A DNA stretch of 52,880 nt from Candidatus Poribacteria bacterium (GTDB lineage: Bacteria; Poribacteria; WGA-4E; WGA-3G), in NCBI GenBank assembly GCA_028824125.1, contig JAPPES010000147.1, positions 5,941 to 58,820 on the forward strand. The letters are read 5' to 3'. Every line of letters starts with the position of its first letter. Within the stretch, counting starts at the first letter, position 1. Below are positions 7,430-15,567 of the stretch, piece after piece. The position numbers and the translations under genes were made by a program. The notes below the pieces were generated by a model. It saw nothing but the letters and a program-made list of their open reading frames with translations, was not told the origin of the DNA and did not search any database.

Positions 7430-9619
7430 ATGTCGTTAGATGGGTACACGACAATTCAATCCGATCAGATAGAATTGTTAGCATCAGAACTTGCAAAACG
7501 AGAGTTGCCAATAATTGATCAATTTGAGCCGATTGCAGATTTTGAGGAACTCCTTACCTTCTCTGAAGCGCATCCCACCCCAATTGAATTCGCTGAGCAA
7601 CATCCTGCATGGCGGCTTGAATCTGTGGCAGCACGCGTAATTGAGGCTATCGCACTCGCTGCGCATGAACCACTCAATGATATTGGATGGCGATTACTTA
7701 CCCGAATTCTGTTAGAGCATACGGAATATCTTTGGACATTTCCTGAAGCGTCCACAGCACGCGAAAAATTGGCGGCTGCCAATGCGTTGTCATTAGCAAG
7801 TAATGTATGTGTTTTGTTGCCGCAATCCGAACTATGGCGACTCGCTGGATTTGGACGGATTGCTGCGAATCTCAGTGAAGTAGTCCCGACATCATCGGAT
7901 ATGCATGTTGTCCAACCGCTTGAAGCAGCTTTTACCCTCGCCAATAAACAAAACCTTCCAATTCTGGATTCCGCAATTGAATGCTATAGCACGGTACTAA
8001 ACCGTCGTTTTCCTGCTAATAACAGGCTAAGATTTCCGTTAAGTGATAAGACGTTCTTCCATTATCTGAATTTGGACTTTCCAGGATTGGAAAATGTCAA
8101 ATCTGCTTTTTCAGAGGGAGATATAGCCTCAGCAAAATCGACATATACAGCATTTCGCACGGAATTTGTAAAAAATTTCCAGGATACCTCACATTTAGAA
8201 CAAGCAGATACATTTAACACCGCCAAATTATATCTTGAATGTTTGCTAAAATTGTCCATTTATCCAACACCCTCAATTTATGCAACTACAGAAATCGGCA
8301 TTGCATCACTTCTCTTTCCAGAATTTCGATTTAGTGATCAGTTTCACATGCTAACATCTCGTCGTTACAAGTGGATCGTTGATGCATTTTTCTATCCGGA
8401 TGGTTTTCACAAAGATACATCACTACGGTCTCAAGTAGAAGCAATTACCGATTTTTCCAGATTCCTGCAAACATATCAAAGCATAAAGCATTTAAGGTAT
8501 TTTCAGAGTGCTGAAGAAATGAAGGTGTTGTTACAGAAGCTGTTAGAAGCATGTATCTATATTCGTCAACCCGATTTATCTTTTCCACTTGTCGGCACTA
8601 ATGTTCCTGATAATTTAAATTTTGATGAACTGTGTAATCTTAATAATATTAATCGGCAAGATAGGAAGTCCGAAGCATTATCGTACGCGTTCCCTTATAC
8701 CGGCTATTATGTCATGAGAGATAGTTGGCGTTTTGATGCACAATATCTACTTTTTGATAGCGGGCCGTTGGGAAAATTGGGATATGAAGATAAGTTGAGT
8801 TTTGTGTTGTGCGCACATGGACGCCAACTGATTACACACGACCAAAAAAATAAAGATGGGGACTCGCGCGGTACGGCAAGCGAAGCACACAACATTATTC
8901 TGATTGACGGAAAAAGGCAACTGCCTGAATCGGAAATTGTCCCTGACCCTAATACACGCTGGATAACGACTTCTGAGTTTGATTTTGTGGAAGGATGGTA
9001 CAAAACATCTGACTACCACCTTAAACGATCCATTTTTTATGTTAAAGGGGAGTACTTTATTTTACATGATGTCGTTCTGGGCGATGGGCAACACGCTCTG
9101 GAACAGATTTTTTACCTCAGCGCATGCGGGGAGCAAATTATCACACCACATTTTGCGACAGATGCTGGACAGGTATGGACACAGGAATTTGGGCATAGTA
9201 ATATATTTATCGGTGCTGTTAATGCGACTAACCTTGACGTTAAATTGAATGATAATCGCCTCACATATCAGACCCAATGTGAATTACCTGCAGTTCTGAA
9301 TGTCATTTTATTTCCAATGAAACCTAACGTGGAACACCACCCCGAGATTCATTCTGTTTCGGTGTGTGCGGATGCGGATGTGTTAGCAACCGGTTTGACG
9401 GTCCAATCTAAAGGCATAACAGATACATTTCTAATTTCTGATGATGGTTTCGCATCAATGTCAACATCGGAGACAGAGAAAAAAATAGAATTTGATGGGG
9501 AATACCTGTTTTTACGGGGAGACAAATTCGTGATGCTCAATGCGAAATACCTTAAAGTAGGGACAAGGATACTTGCCGAGTTAAATGAACCAAGAGAACG
9601 TTATGTGAATATGGATTAA
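7430..9619 (+). CDS. Heparinase II/III-like protein without signal peptide
   Basis: About 729 residues with the two-part architecture of heparinase II/III and oligo-alginate lyases. A helical toroid (about 60-420) contains the typical YPDGFHKDTS segment. A C-terminal beta-sandwich begins at GYYVMRDSW and contains DKLSFVLCAHGRQL. The usual H-x-H-x-D segment is replaced by Gly451-Tyr452-Glu453-Asp454, so a normally conserved His is missing and lyase activity is doubtful. No secretion signal is seen. I prefer the ATG at 7430 (upstream purine-rich TGGA); an in-frame TTG at 7358 would add 24 residues. Confidence 0.8.
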   Translation: MSLDGYTTIQSDQIELLASELAKRELPIIDQFEPIADFEELLTFSEAHPTPIEFAEQHPAWRLESVAARVIEAIALAAHEPLNDIGWRLLTRILLEHTEYLWTFPEASTAREKLAAANALSLASNVCVLLPQSELWRLAGFGRIAANLSEVVPTSSDMHVVQPLEAAFTLANKQNLPILDSAIECYSTVLNRRFPANNRLRFPLSDKTFFHYLNLDFPGLENVKSAFSEGDIASAKSTYTAFRTEFVKNFQDTSHLEQADTFNTAKLYLECLLKLSIYPTPSIYATTEIGIASLLFPEFRFSDQFHMLTSRRYKWIVDAFFYPDGFHKDTSLRSQVEAITDFSRFLQTYQSIKHLRYFQSAEEMKVLLQKLLEACIYIRQPDLSFPLVGTNVPDNLNFDELCNLNNINRQDRKSEALSYAFPYTGYYVMRDSWRFDAQYLLFDSGPLGKLGYEDKLSFVLCAHGRQLITHDQKNKDGDSRGTASEAHNIILIDGKRQLPESEIVPDPNTRWITTSEFDFVEGWYKTSDYHLKRSIFYVKGEYFILHDVVLGDGQHALEQIFYLSACGEQIITPHFATDAGQVWTQEFGHSNIFIGAVNATNLDVKLNDNRLTYQTQCELPAVLNVILFPMKPNVEHHPEIHSVSVCADADVLATGLTVQSKGITDTFLISDDGFASMSTSETEKKIEFDGEYLFLRGDKFVMLNAKYLKVGTRILAELNEPRERYVNMD

Positions 9620-9659
9620 GTTTGTCCTTTAGAGGACATATCAAGCGGACAGGCGAAAA

Positions 9660-9688
9660 TTGAGATTAATTTCAAAATCTGTTATACT
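9660..9688 (+). promoter_or_regulatory. Sigma-70 promoter for the 9930-13571 operon
   Basis: TTGAGA (9660-9665), a 17-base spacer and TATACT (9683-9688). Transcription should start near 9695, giving a 235-base leader before the first recognised gene. Confidence 0.6.
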
Positions 9689-9929
9689 ATATTTACACAA
9701 ACTTCAACATCTTTGGAGGATAAACTATAGAAATATTTCCGTGGTATTGTAACTTGGATTGCATCATTGGAATCAGGTGGACAATTTATGCAAAATGAAC
9801 ATGAGTCAGGATTGATGATATTGTTAAGGACGCAAAATAAATTTTTCTACTATCAAACGCCATATCATACTCACGTAAAAAACTTTTCGCAAAGTTCTGA
9901 TCAACCGTATTAGACAGAGGTTTTGAACG
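9689..9929 (+). other. Long leader, possibly a decayed small gene
   Basis: Between the promoter and the gene at 9930 lies a strong ribosome-binding-like GGAGG (9716-9720) without an ATG at the right distance. The reading frame beyond it (9730-9914) is open and encodes about 60 residues, with an internal ATG at 9789. It may be a gene whose start codon was lost, or a leader peptide. No homology is recognised. Confidence 0.35.
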
Positions 9930-10598
9930 ATGGAGACATACATATTCTCACAACTTACAGAAGAGATACTCAAGACACTTGTAACCTTGAAGGAAAAGTA
10001 TGTTGCTCCAGAAGAATGGGAGAAAATGCAAATCGCCCTCACTGCAGAGGAGTGCAGACAACTGGAAGAACTTAAATCAAAATTGCGTCACCGTCACCTA
10101 CTCGTCATGAACGAAGCTACCCTCTGGGCACGCGCGATTTATCCGATGTTGATGCTTGCAGAACAAGGTAATGTTCAAGCGTGGAGTAGCGTTCCGCTGA
10201 AAGCCACCTACCCTGCGTTTACATTGGAGGGTGATGCAGATGGTGCTCTCGCGCCTTCACTCGGTGGAAGGATCCAACCCCCATATCTGATTGTGCATGA
10301 GGCGAAGCGCGGTCTGCATGCACCGGATCCGTTGTACCAGCTCTGCGGTGAAATGCTCGCCGCAGCCTGGCTCAATTGGGAAAAAACTCCTATGCCCGAA
10401 CAAGAAATCTTCGGATGCTACACTGTCAATGACAGTTGGGCATTTGTGCAAGGTGCCGTCAGTGATATTGAGACCGACAAACCAACATTTACACTTGAAT
10501 TTTCACCAGATTACAACGGCATTTTAGATGCAGTACAGATCGCTCAACTTCTGAAATATATCGTTGCGAAACACTTGGAGGAAATAAATAATGGCTGA
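9930..10598 (+). CDS. Uncharacterised protein with a PD-(D/E)XK-like core
   Basis: A 222-residue protein. The N-terminal 90 residues are helical and charged. The middle has DADGALAPSLGG (about 98-109) followed by a hydrophobic strand ending in HEAKRG, a D...ExK pattern like that of PD-(D/E)XK nuclease-fold proteins. It ends in IFGCYTVNDSWAF and a helical tail. Similar proteins of unknown function occur in cyanobacteria as far as I can recall; nuclease activity is inference only. AGAGG lies nine bases before the ATG. Its 3' end overlaps the start of the duplicated hydrolase fragment by eight bases. Confidence 0.6.
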   Translation: METYIFSQLTEEILKTLVTLKEKYVAPEEWEKMQIALTAEECRQLEELKSKLRHRHLLVMNEATLWARAIYPMLMLAEQGNVQAWSSVPLKATYPAFTLEGDADGALAPSLGGRIQPPYLIVHEAKRGLHAPDPLYQLCGEMLAAAWLNWEKTPMPEQEIFGCYTVNDSWAFVQGAVSDIETDKPTFTLEFSPDYNGILDAVQIAQLLKYIVAKHLEEINNG

Positions 10599-10741
10599 AC
10601 AACACCACGAACTCGCTCATGTTTTTATTGACGCATTACAGACTGTTAACGATGCGCGAGGTGCTGCCACACGCGATCTCAACACACCGTACACCTTTCC
10701 AAACTACACCAAACCAGAGTGGACAGAAAAAGCTGCGGTGT
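10588..10741 (+). repeat. Direct repeat copy 1 (5' end of hydrolase gene)
   Basis: This 154-base stretch is about 93 percent identical to 11559-11712. The first 80 bases after the ATG match without a mismatch; differences cluster near the middle and the end. The two copies bracket the toxin-antitoxin pair. Confidence 0.92.
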
Positions 10742-10812
10742 TAACGGGATGGAACTTGCCACAGACAACAAATAGAAGCACTTTTGCCACTACACAATTC
10801 AATAATGCATAA
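10591..10812 (+). pseudogene. Truncated duplicate of the hydrolase N-terminus
   Basis: The first 50 residues copy the N-terminus of the alpha/beta-hydrolase at 11562, with a few changes. The remaining 22 residues are unrelated and come from the inserted DNA. It retains a good ribosome binding site (GGAGG) and stop codon, so a 73-residue peptide could still be made, but it lacks any catalytic part. Its stop overlaps the start of the toxin gene, so translation through it may now feed the toxin. Confidence 0.85.
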
Positions 10813-11143
10813 CACACAACCGCGAGAAATAGAAACTTACCGAACGCAAAACGGGCGTGAACCTTTCACGGAATGGTTTAACGCAATTCGAGATACAAGA
10901 ACACAAACCAGAATTCGAGGACGACTTGACCGGCTTGAAAAAGGGAATTTTGGCGATTGCGAATCTGTTGGTAGCGGTATCTTTGAGCTGCGGATGCATT
11001 TTGGACCAGGCTATCGCATCTACTTTGGTGAAGTGGAGAGAACAATCGTCCTTTTGCTCTGTGGTGGAGATAAATCAACGCAGGTACAAGATATCCGACG
11101 CGCAAAAACCTATTGGTTAGAATATAAGGAGGAACACCGATGA
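10805..11143 (+). CDS. RelE/ParE-superfamily toxin (HI1419/Gp49 type)
   Basis: A 112-residue basic protein with the phage-derived Gp49/HI1419 'addiction module killer' pattern: ETYRTQNGREPFTEWF near the N-terminus, RIRGRLDRLEKGNFGD in the middle and GPGYRIYF followed by a hydrophobic strand and GGDKSTQ. The family consists of ribosome-dependent or related mRNA-targeting toxins. I use the ATG at 10805; a TTG at 10784 adds seven residues. Its TGA overlaps the antitoxin ATG. Toxin-first order is typical of this subgroup. Confidence 0.88.
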   Translation: MHNTQPREIETYRTQNGREPFTEWFNAIRDTRTQTRIRGRLDRLEKGNFGDCESVGSGIFELRMHFGPGYRIYFGEVERTIVLLLCGGDKSTQVQDIRRAKTYWLEYKEEHR

Positions 11144-11511
11144 GAAAGTACCGAAAATGGCGAGAGATAGTAATAGAACAACTTGCCGCTGATTGGAATG
11201 CGGCACTTGACTATATCCAATTTGCAATAGAAGAATACCAAATTGATAGGGACACTACTGTATTTCTGTTGGCCCTTCGAACATTTGTAGAATCGCAGGG
11301 CGGGGTTGCTGAACTTGCCAAGAAAACCGGCACGGATGAGGAAATGCTCTCAAAAACACTTTCGTGTGAGGAAGCACCAAGGATTGACATGCTTGCAAAT
11401 ATCCTTACTGCACTTGGATGTCGACTTGCAATTGAACCATTAAAAGAAGTGGGCATCTCCACTGACATTAAACTCACTGGAGATACAGAAATTCCAAAAT
11501 TTGCAGATTAA
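11140..11511 (+). CDS. HI1420-type antitoxin (HTH)
   Basis: A 123-residue protein. The C-terminal two thirds match the antidote pattern of HI1420-like proteins: FLLALRTFVESQGGVAELAKKTG, then a helix-turn-helix with ALGCRLAIEPL at the end. Expected role: bind the upstream toxin and repress the pair. The N-terminal 30 residues are longer than in minimal members. The ATG overlaps the toxin stop (ATGA), which indicates coupled translation. Confidence 0.85.
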   Translation: MRKYRKWREIVIEQLAADWNAALDYIQFAIEEYQIDRDTTVFLLALRTFVESQGGVAELAKKTGTDEEMLSKTLSCEEAPRIDMLANILTALGCRLAIEPLKEVGISTDIKLTGDTEIPKFAD

Positions 11512-11558
11512 CAGACACAATTGGTTGAATCAGATTCAACTTAGTAACAGAGGAGATT

Positions 11559-11712
11559 ATAATGGCTGAACAACACCACGAACTCGCTCATGTTTTTATT
11601 GACGCATTACAGACTGTTAACGATGCGCGAGGTGCTGCCGCACGCGATCTCAATACAGCCTGGACTTTTCCAAACTACACCAAACCAGAGTGGACAGAAA
11701 AAGCAGCAGTCC
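11559..11712 (+). repeat. Direct repeat copy 2 (start of the intact hydrolase gene)
   Basis: Second copy of the repeat at 10588-10741. It begins three bases before the ATG of the intact hydrolase and covers its first 50 codons. Confidence 0.92.
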
Positions 11713-13571
11713 TTCGTCAGCAGATTCGCGTTGCAAACGGTTTAGTACCAGCACATGAACTGACACCGCTCAACGCGCAAATCTTCGGAAAAATTGAACG
11801 TGAAGATTATACGGTTGAAAAGGTGTCCTTTGAACCTTTTCCCGGCTTCTTTACTACGGGAAACCTATATCGTCCGAGAGGAAAAACCGGCCCGTTTCCG
11901 GGTATTGTAAGTCCGCATGGACATTGGGGGCGTGGACGCTTAGAAGATATTGAACGTGGTTCCATTCCTGCTCGTTGTATCAATTTTGCTAAACAGGGTT
12001 ATGTTATCTTTGCTTACGACATGATAGGCTATAACGATAGTGGCAAGCAGCTTGACCATCGTTACGGCGGCGCAAAAGAAGCTTTATGGGGATTAAGCGC
12101 AATGGGGCTGCAACTTCAAAACGGCATCCGTGCCATTGATTTCTTGCAGAGTCTACCGGATGTGGACAAGGAACGTATCGGTTGTACAGGAGCATCGGGT
12201 GGTGGAACACAAACCTTTATCTTGACAGCAATTGATGAACGTATCAAGGTCTCAGCACCTGTCAATATGATTTCTGCAACTATGCAGGGTGGGTGTCTGT
12301 GCGAAAATGCGCCGAATTTGCGATTGGAAGCAAGCAACCTTGAAATTGGGGCATTGATGGCACCACGTCCACTTCTGCTTGTGTCTTGTACAGGGGATTG
12401 GACAGCAAATACACCGACGGTTGAATATCCTGCTATCCGAAGCATTTATGCTCACTTTGATGCGGAAGATAAGGTGCATCAGGTTCAGGTTGACGCTGAA
12501 CATAACTACAATAAAGAGAGTCGCGAGGCAGTATATGCGTGGTTCGCAAAATGGTTGTTAGGGGCAGAGGATACATCTGCGTTCAAAGAGGTGCCATATC
12601 AGGTGGAATCGGATGATGATCTATTGGTTTTTTCTGATCGTGATTTGCCCAAGCATGCACTAAAACAGGATGACATTCTTACTGCTTGGGGAATACTGTC
12701 TAACAAAGCGCTTAAAAAGCGTAAACCAACGAATGCTGAAGAACATCAGCAGTTAAGAGAAGAGATGGAAAGTGCATTACAACATTCACTCGGATTGCAT
12801 TTGCCAAATAGCAGTGAGGTAACCCTTGTTGAACCTGAAGGAGCTTTTCCAACAACCTATCAACCACACTATTCTGTGCGTCACGTTGTCATTGGTAGAC
12901 AAGGTATCGGAGACGCTATTCCCGCAGTACTATTTCGGACAGAACCACTGGTAGGGCATGATCCGGTAGTTGTCATCGTGCATCCTGAAGGTAAAGAGAA
13001 GTTAATCGATTCCGAAATAGGTGAACCCGTACCAATGATCATTGATCTGATAAGTTCTGATCGTAAGGTTCTGATTATAGACGTCTTCGGAACAGGAGAG
13101 CACGGTGAATATGAAAGGTCTGAAGACACAAACTTTTTTACGACTTACAACCGAACTACTGCGGCATTACGTGTACAGGATATTTTGACGACTTTACTCT
13201 ATTTTTCAACCAGAGGGGACGTTTCAGAAGTCAGTCTAATCGGAATCGGTGAGGCTGGTTTATGGGGGTTACTTGCAGCAGGATTCACGAATATCAAGAA
13301 CGTGGTTGTAGATGCAGCACAATTTGATAACAGTGACGAAGGTGCCTATCTGAAAACTTTACCGATTCCAAGTCTGCGCAAAGTAGGTGATTTTCGCACT
13401 GCGGGGACACTTGTCGCGCCACGTAATCTCATCATCCACAATACTGGAAATGCTTTTAACACGACATGGATTGAAGAGGTGTATCAGGATATCGGTGCAG
13501 GACAACATTTACTCGTCCGAAATGAAAAGATGTCAGATGATGAGATAGCTGGAAGGATAGCGGAGTTATAA
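11562..13571 (+). CDS. Large alpha/beta-hydrolase (acetyl-xylan-esterase-like) with two hydrolase-like halves
   Basis: A 669-residue protein. Residues about 90-345 form an alpha/beta-hydrolase with an oxyanion-type SPHGHWGRGR, the DMIGYNDSG strand and the nucleophile elbow GASGGG with Ser212. Residues about 425-660 look like a second, degenerate hydrolase core (VVVIVHPEGKEK, DVFGTGEHGEY, GIGEAGLWG), where Ser is replaced by Glu. Similar large hydrolases are common in planctomycete-like genomes and are annotated as acetyl-xylan esterases; the substrate is unknown. No signal peptide. GAGG lies before the ATG. Its own upstream region was interrupted by the toxin-antitoxin insertion. Confidence 0.82.
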   Translation: MAEQHHELAHVFIDALQTVNDARGAAARDLNTAWTFPNYTKPEWTEKAAVLRQQIRVANGLVPAHELTPLNAQIFGKIEREDYTVEKVSFEPFPGFFTTGNLYRPRGKTGPFPGIVSPHGHWGRGRLEDIERGSIPARCINFAKQGYVIFAYDMIGYNDSGKQLDHRYGGAKEALWGLSAMGLQLQNGIRAIDFLQSLPDVDKERIGCTGASGGGTQTFILTAIDERIKVSAPVNMISATMQGGCLCENAPNLRLEASNLEIGALMAPRPLLLVSCTGDWTANTPTVEYPAIRSIYAHFDAEDKVHQVQVDAEHNYNKESREAVYAWFAKWLLGAEDTSAFKEVPYQVESDDDLLVFSDRDLPKHALKQDDILTAWGILSNKALKKRKPTNAEEHQQLREEMESALQHSLGLHLPNSSEVTLVEPEGAFPTTYQPHYSVRHVVIGRQGIGDAIPAVLFRTEPLVGHDPVVVIVHPEGKEKLIDSEIGEPVPMIIDLISSDRKVLIIDVFGTGEHGEYERSEDTNFFTTYNRTTAALRVQDILTTLLYFSTRGDVSEVSLIGIGEAGLWGLLAAGFTNIKNVVVDAAQFDNSDEGAYLKTLPIPSLRKVGDFRTAGTLVAPRNLIIHNTGNAFNTTWIEEVYQDIGAGQHLLVRNEKMSDDEIAGRIAEL

Positions 13572-13588
13572 TCCGAAAATAAAAACGA

Positions 13589-13648
13589 AAAGACAGAATT
13601 TTCTGCCTGTCTTTATCTATTTGTAGGCGCGCTTTATAAGCGCGCCTA
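13589..13648. terminator. Two hairpins between convergent genes
   Basis: Stem AAAGACAG (13589-13596) with CTGTCTTT (13607-13614), then TAGGCGCGC (13624-13632) with GCGCGCCTA (13640-13648). They lie between the convergent hydrolase and ammonium-transporter genes. The second starts TTTGTAGG, like the REP-type hairpins at 34640 and 47740, so it may be a REP element serving as terminator. Confidence 0.7.
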
Positions 13649-13674
13649 TTCTTGTTAAGGATTTTACACCTTGT

Positions 13675-15126
13675 TTACAGGTTATAACCACGTTCATTGT
13701 GTTGTGATAGGTCAAGACCCATACGTTCATCGTCCTCTTCAACGCGTAAGCCAACTATCGCGTCAACGATCTTAAGGATAATAAACGAGATCACACCACT
13801 CCAAATAATGGTAATGACGATACTAAGGAACTGAGCCCAAAGCTGACTTCCTATCATAATATCTTCAGAACCACCTAAAACTGTAGCAGAAAAAACGCCC
13901 GTCAATAATGCACCGACAATCCCACCGATACCGTGAACACCGAACGCATCAAGCGAATCATCATAGCCAAGTTTTGTTTTTAAACTGGTAGCACCCCAGA
14001 AACAGACTGCACCAGAGGCAAACCCGATAACAAGTGCGCCAATCGGACCGACTGTTCCAGAAGCAGGCGTAATCGCAACTAATCCTGCAACGGCACCTGT
14101 GACAATACCCAAAACACTCGGTTTGCCATGTTTAGCCCATTCAATAAACATCCATGTGACAGCAGCAGTAGCAGTTGAAACCTGTGTAACAAGCATTGCC
14201 ATACCGGCGGTGCCATCTGCGGCAAGTTGACTACCAGCATTGAAGCCAAACCAGCCAACCCAGAGCATTGATGCACCAACTACTGTGAGCGTCAAACTGT
14301 GTGGTGGCATTGCTGTTGTCTGGTAACCGATCCGTTTCCCAACTAAAATTGCGGCTACTAATGCTGCGATACCTGCGTTAATATGCACTACATTTCCACC
14401 AGCAAAATCAAGCGCGCCGATAATATCACCAAATAGTGAACCATCGCCTGACCATGCCATGTGGCAGAGAGGTGCATAAACGATTAGTGACCAAATTGCA
14501 GAAAAGAGCAGCATTGCTGAGAACTTCATACGTTCTGCAAATGCCCCAGCAATCAGAGCAGGTGTAATAATCGCAAATGTCATTTGGAAGACAACAAAAA
14601 CGGTTTCAGGGATACTTCCGCTTAAAGTATCTACGCCAATTCCTTTCAGGAAAAAGGTGCCGAGTCCTCCAACAAAAGAGTTAAATGTAATTGTCCCTTT
14701 CACCATCCCAGCGGTGTTAAAGGCGAGGCTATACCCAACGACAATCCATAAGATAGTGATAAGCCCTGTTAGTGCGAAACACTGCATAAGTACAGAGAGT
14801 ACATTCTGTACACGCACAAGTCCACCATAGAAGAGGGCGAGTCCCGGAATCGTCATAAACAGCACGAGAGCAGTTGCAATAAGCATCCATGCGGTGTCCC
14901 CGGAATTGAGTGATGGCTCTTCCTCCTCTTCCACGGCATCTTCATCCGCCGCTTGTTCTGTAGGTGCTTCTGCCTCCATTTCAGACGTCTCATGTTGGTC
15001 TGCAAACACATTATGTGTCAAAATTAAGCTTGGCACACCAGATATCAGTAAAATTAGTATCAGCGCTCCAATTAGCGAGTAATTAAAACGCTTCTTTAAA
15101 AAATGTGATGCACTTCGTTGTTGCAT
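13675..15126 (-). CDS. amt: Ammonium transporter (Amt), acidic N-terminal extension
   Basis: A 483-residue Amt/Rh-family ammonium channel. After a signal-peptide-like segment (about 18-43, ending VFA) comes an acidic stretch of about 35 residues rich in Glu and Ala. Then follow the 11-helix core with LALFYGG, the pore histidines in NVVHINAG and GVHGIGG, and a cytoplasmic tail. AAGGAGG six bases before 15126 decides the start; an ATG-less upstream extension is unlikely. The gene is separated by 440 bases from a second amt on the same strand. No glnK/glnB follows, which is unusual for amt loci. Confidence 0.95.
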   Translation of the reverse strand: MQQRSASHFLKKRFNYSLIGALILILLISGVPSLILTHNVFADQHETSEMEAEAPTEQAADEDAVEEEEEPSLNSGDTAWMLIATALVLFMTIPGLALFYGGLVRVQNVLSVLMQCFALTGLITILWIVVGYSLAFNTAGMVKGTITFNSFVGGLGTFFLKGIGVDTLSGSIPETVFVVFQMTFAIITPALIAGAFAERMKFSAMLLFSAIWSLIVYAPLCHMAWSGDGSLFGDIIGALDFAGGNVVHINAGIAALVAAILVGKRIGYQTTAMPPHSLTLTVVGASMLWVGWFGFNAGSQLAADGTAGMAMLVTQVSTATAAVTWMFIEWAKHGKPSVLGIVTGAVAGLVAITPASGTVGPIGALVIGFASGAVCFWGATSLKTKLGYDDSLDAFGVHGIGGIVGALLTGVFSATVLGGSEDIMIGSQLWAQFLSIVITIIWSGVISFIILKIVDAIVGLRVEEDDERMGLDLSQHNERGYNL

Positions 15127-15146
15127 CTGTATCCTCCTTAGTATTA

Positions 15147-15198
15147 ACAAGCGATGATGCTTGTTTAGTTTTTTCTATAAAGGCAAACAACTTTGCCT
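15147..15198 (-). promoter_or_regulatory. Tandem hairpins in the amt leader
   Basis: ACAAGC (15147-15152) pairs with GCTTGT (15159-15164), and AGGCAAA (15181-15187) pairs with TTTGCCT (15192-15198). Both lie within 75 bases upstream of the amt start codon, next to the ribosome binding site. They could be an attenuator or a protein-binding leader; this is inference from structure. Confidence 0.45.
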
Positions 15199-15213
15199 AC
15201 CTTCCAATTTCAA

Positions 15214-15314
15214 TTTTATAGTAGAATCTATAATTTTTTTGGACATTACGGTAGATTCGGTTTCTAAACGCACCTACCGAAGATTGTTCACATATTTTGG
15301 ATTTCACTATAAAA
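15214..15314. repeat. TATAGT-ended inverted-repeat element (101 bp)
   Basis: It begins TTTTATAGTAGAATC and ends with the reverse complement of TTTTATAGTGAAATCC; about 17 of 22 terminal bases match. The left end also resembles the right end of the 22654-22844 element, and the right end recurs at 30687-30712. It has no coding capacity. It lies in the 440-base gap between the two amt genes, where I see nothing else except the hairpin below. Confidence 0.6.
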
Positions 15315-15455
15315 GAAAGTAATACGACCTACTAACGTTCTAAAAGAAAACCACATTCTACAAGTTTTGATTTAGCATTCTACCAAAATATCACAAAGGT
15401 TTCAAGTGATTACATCAACGGCAAAACAAAATAACACCGTCCAAACAGCAAATGA

Positions 15456-15516
15456 GGAACGCCCATAGGGCAAGAAGTAAACTCAGGGATAAAAGTGAAC
15501 TTCCTGTGGGCGAACC
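15456..15516. repeat. Inverted repeat downstream of second amt
   Basis: GGAACGCCCATAGGG...GAAGT (15456-15478) is matched in inverted orientation by ACTTCC...GGGCGAACC (15499-15516), giving an imperfect stem of about 20 pairs. A smaller hairpin CCTCAAT/ATTGAGG follows at 15531-15550. It may help end transcription of the 15568 gene. Confidence 0.5.
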
Positions 15517-15567
15517 TTATTCGGTTTGTACCTCAATCTTTCAATTGAGGGTTTTCTGAAAACATGT

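Noticed and set aside
7519..7944. 141-codon minus-strand frame
   Set aside because: Low-complexity, Ser/Ala-rich shadow of the heparinase-like gene.
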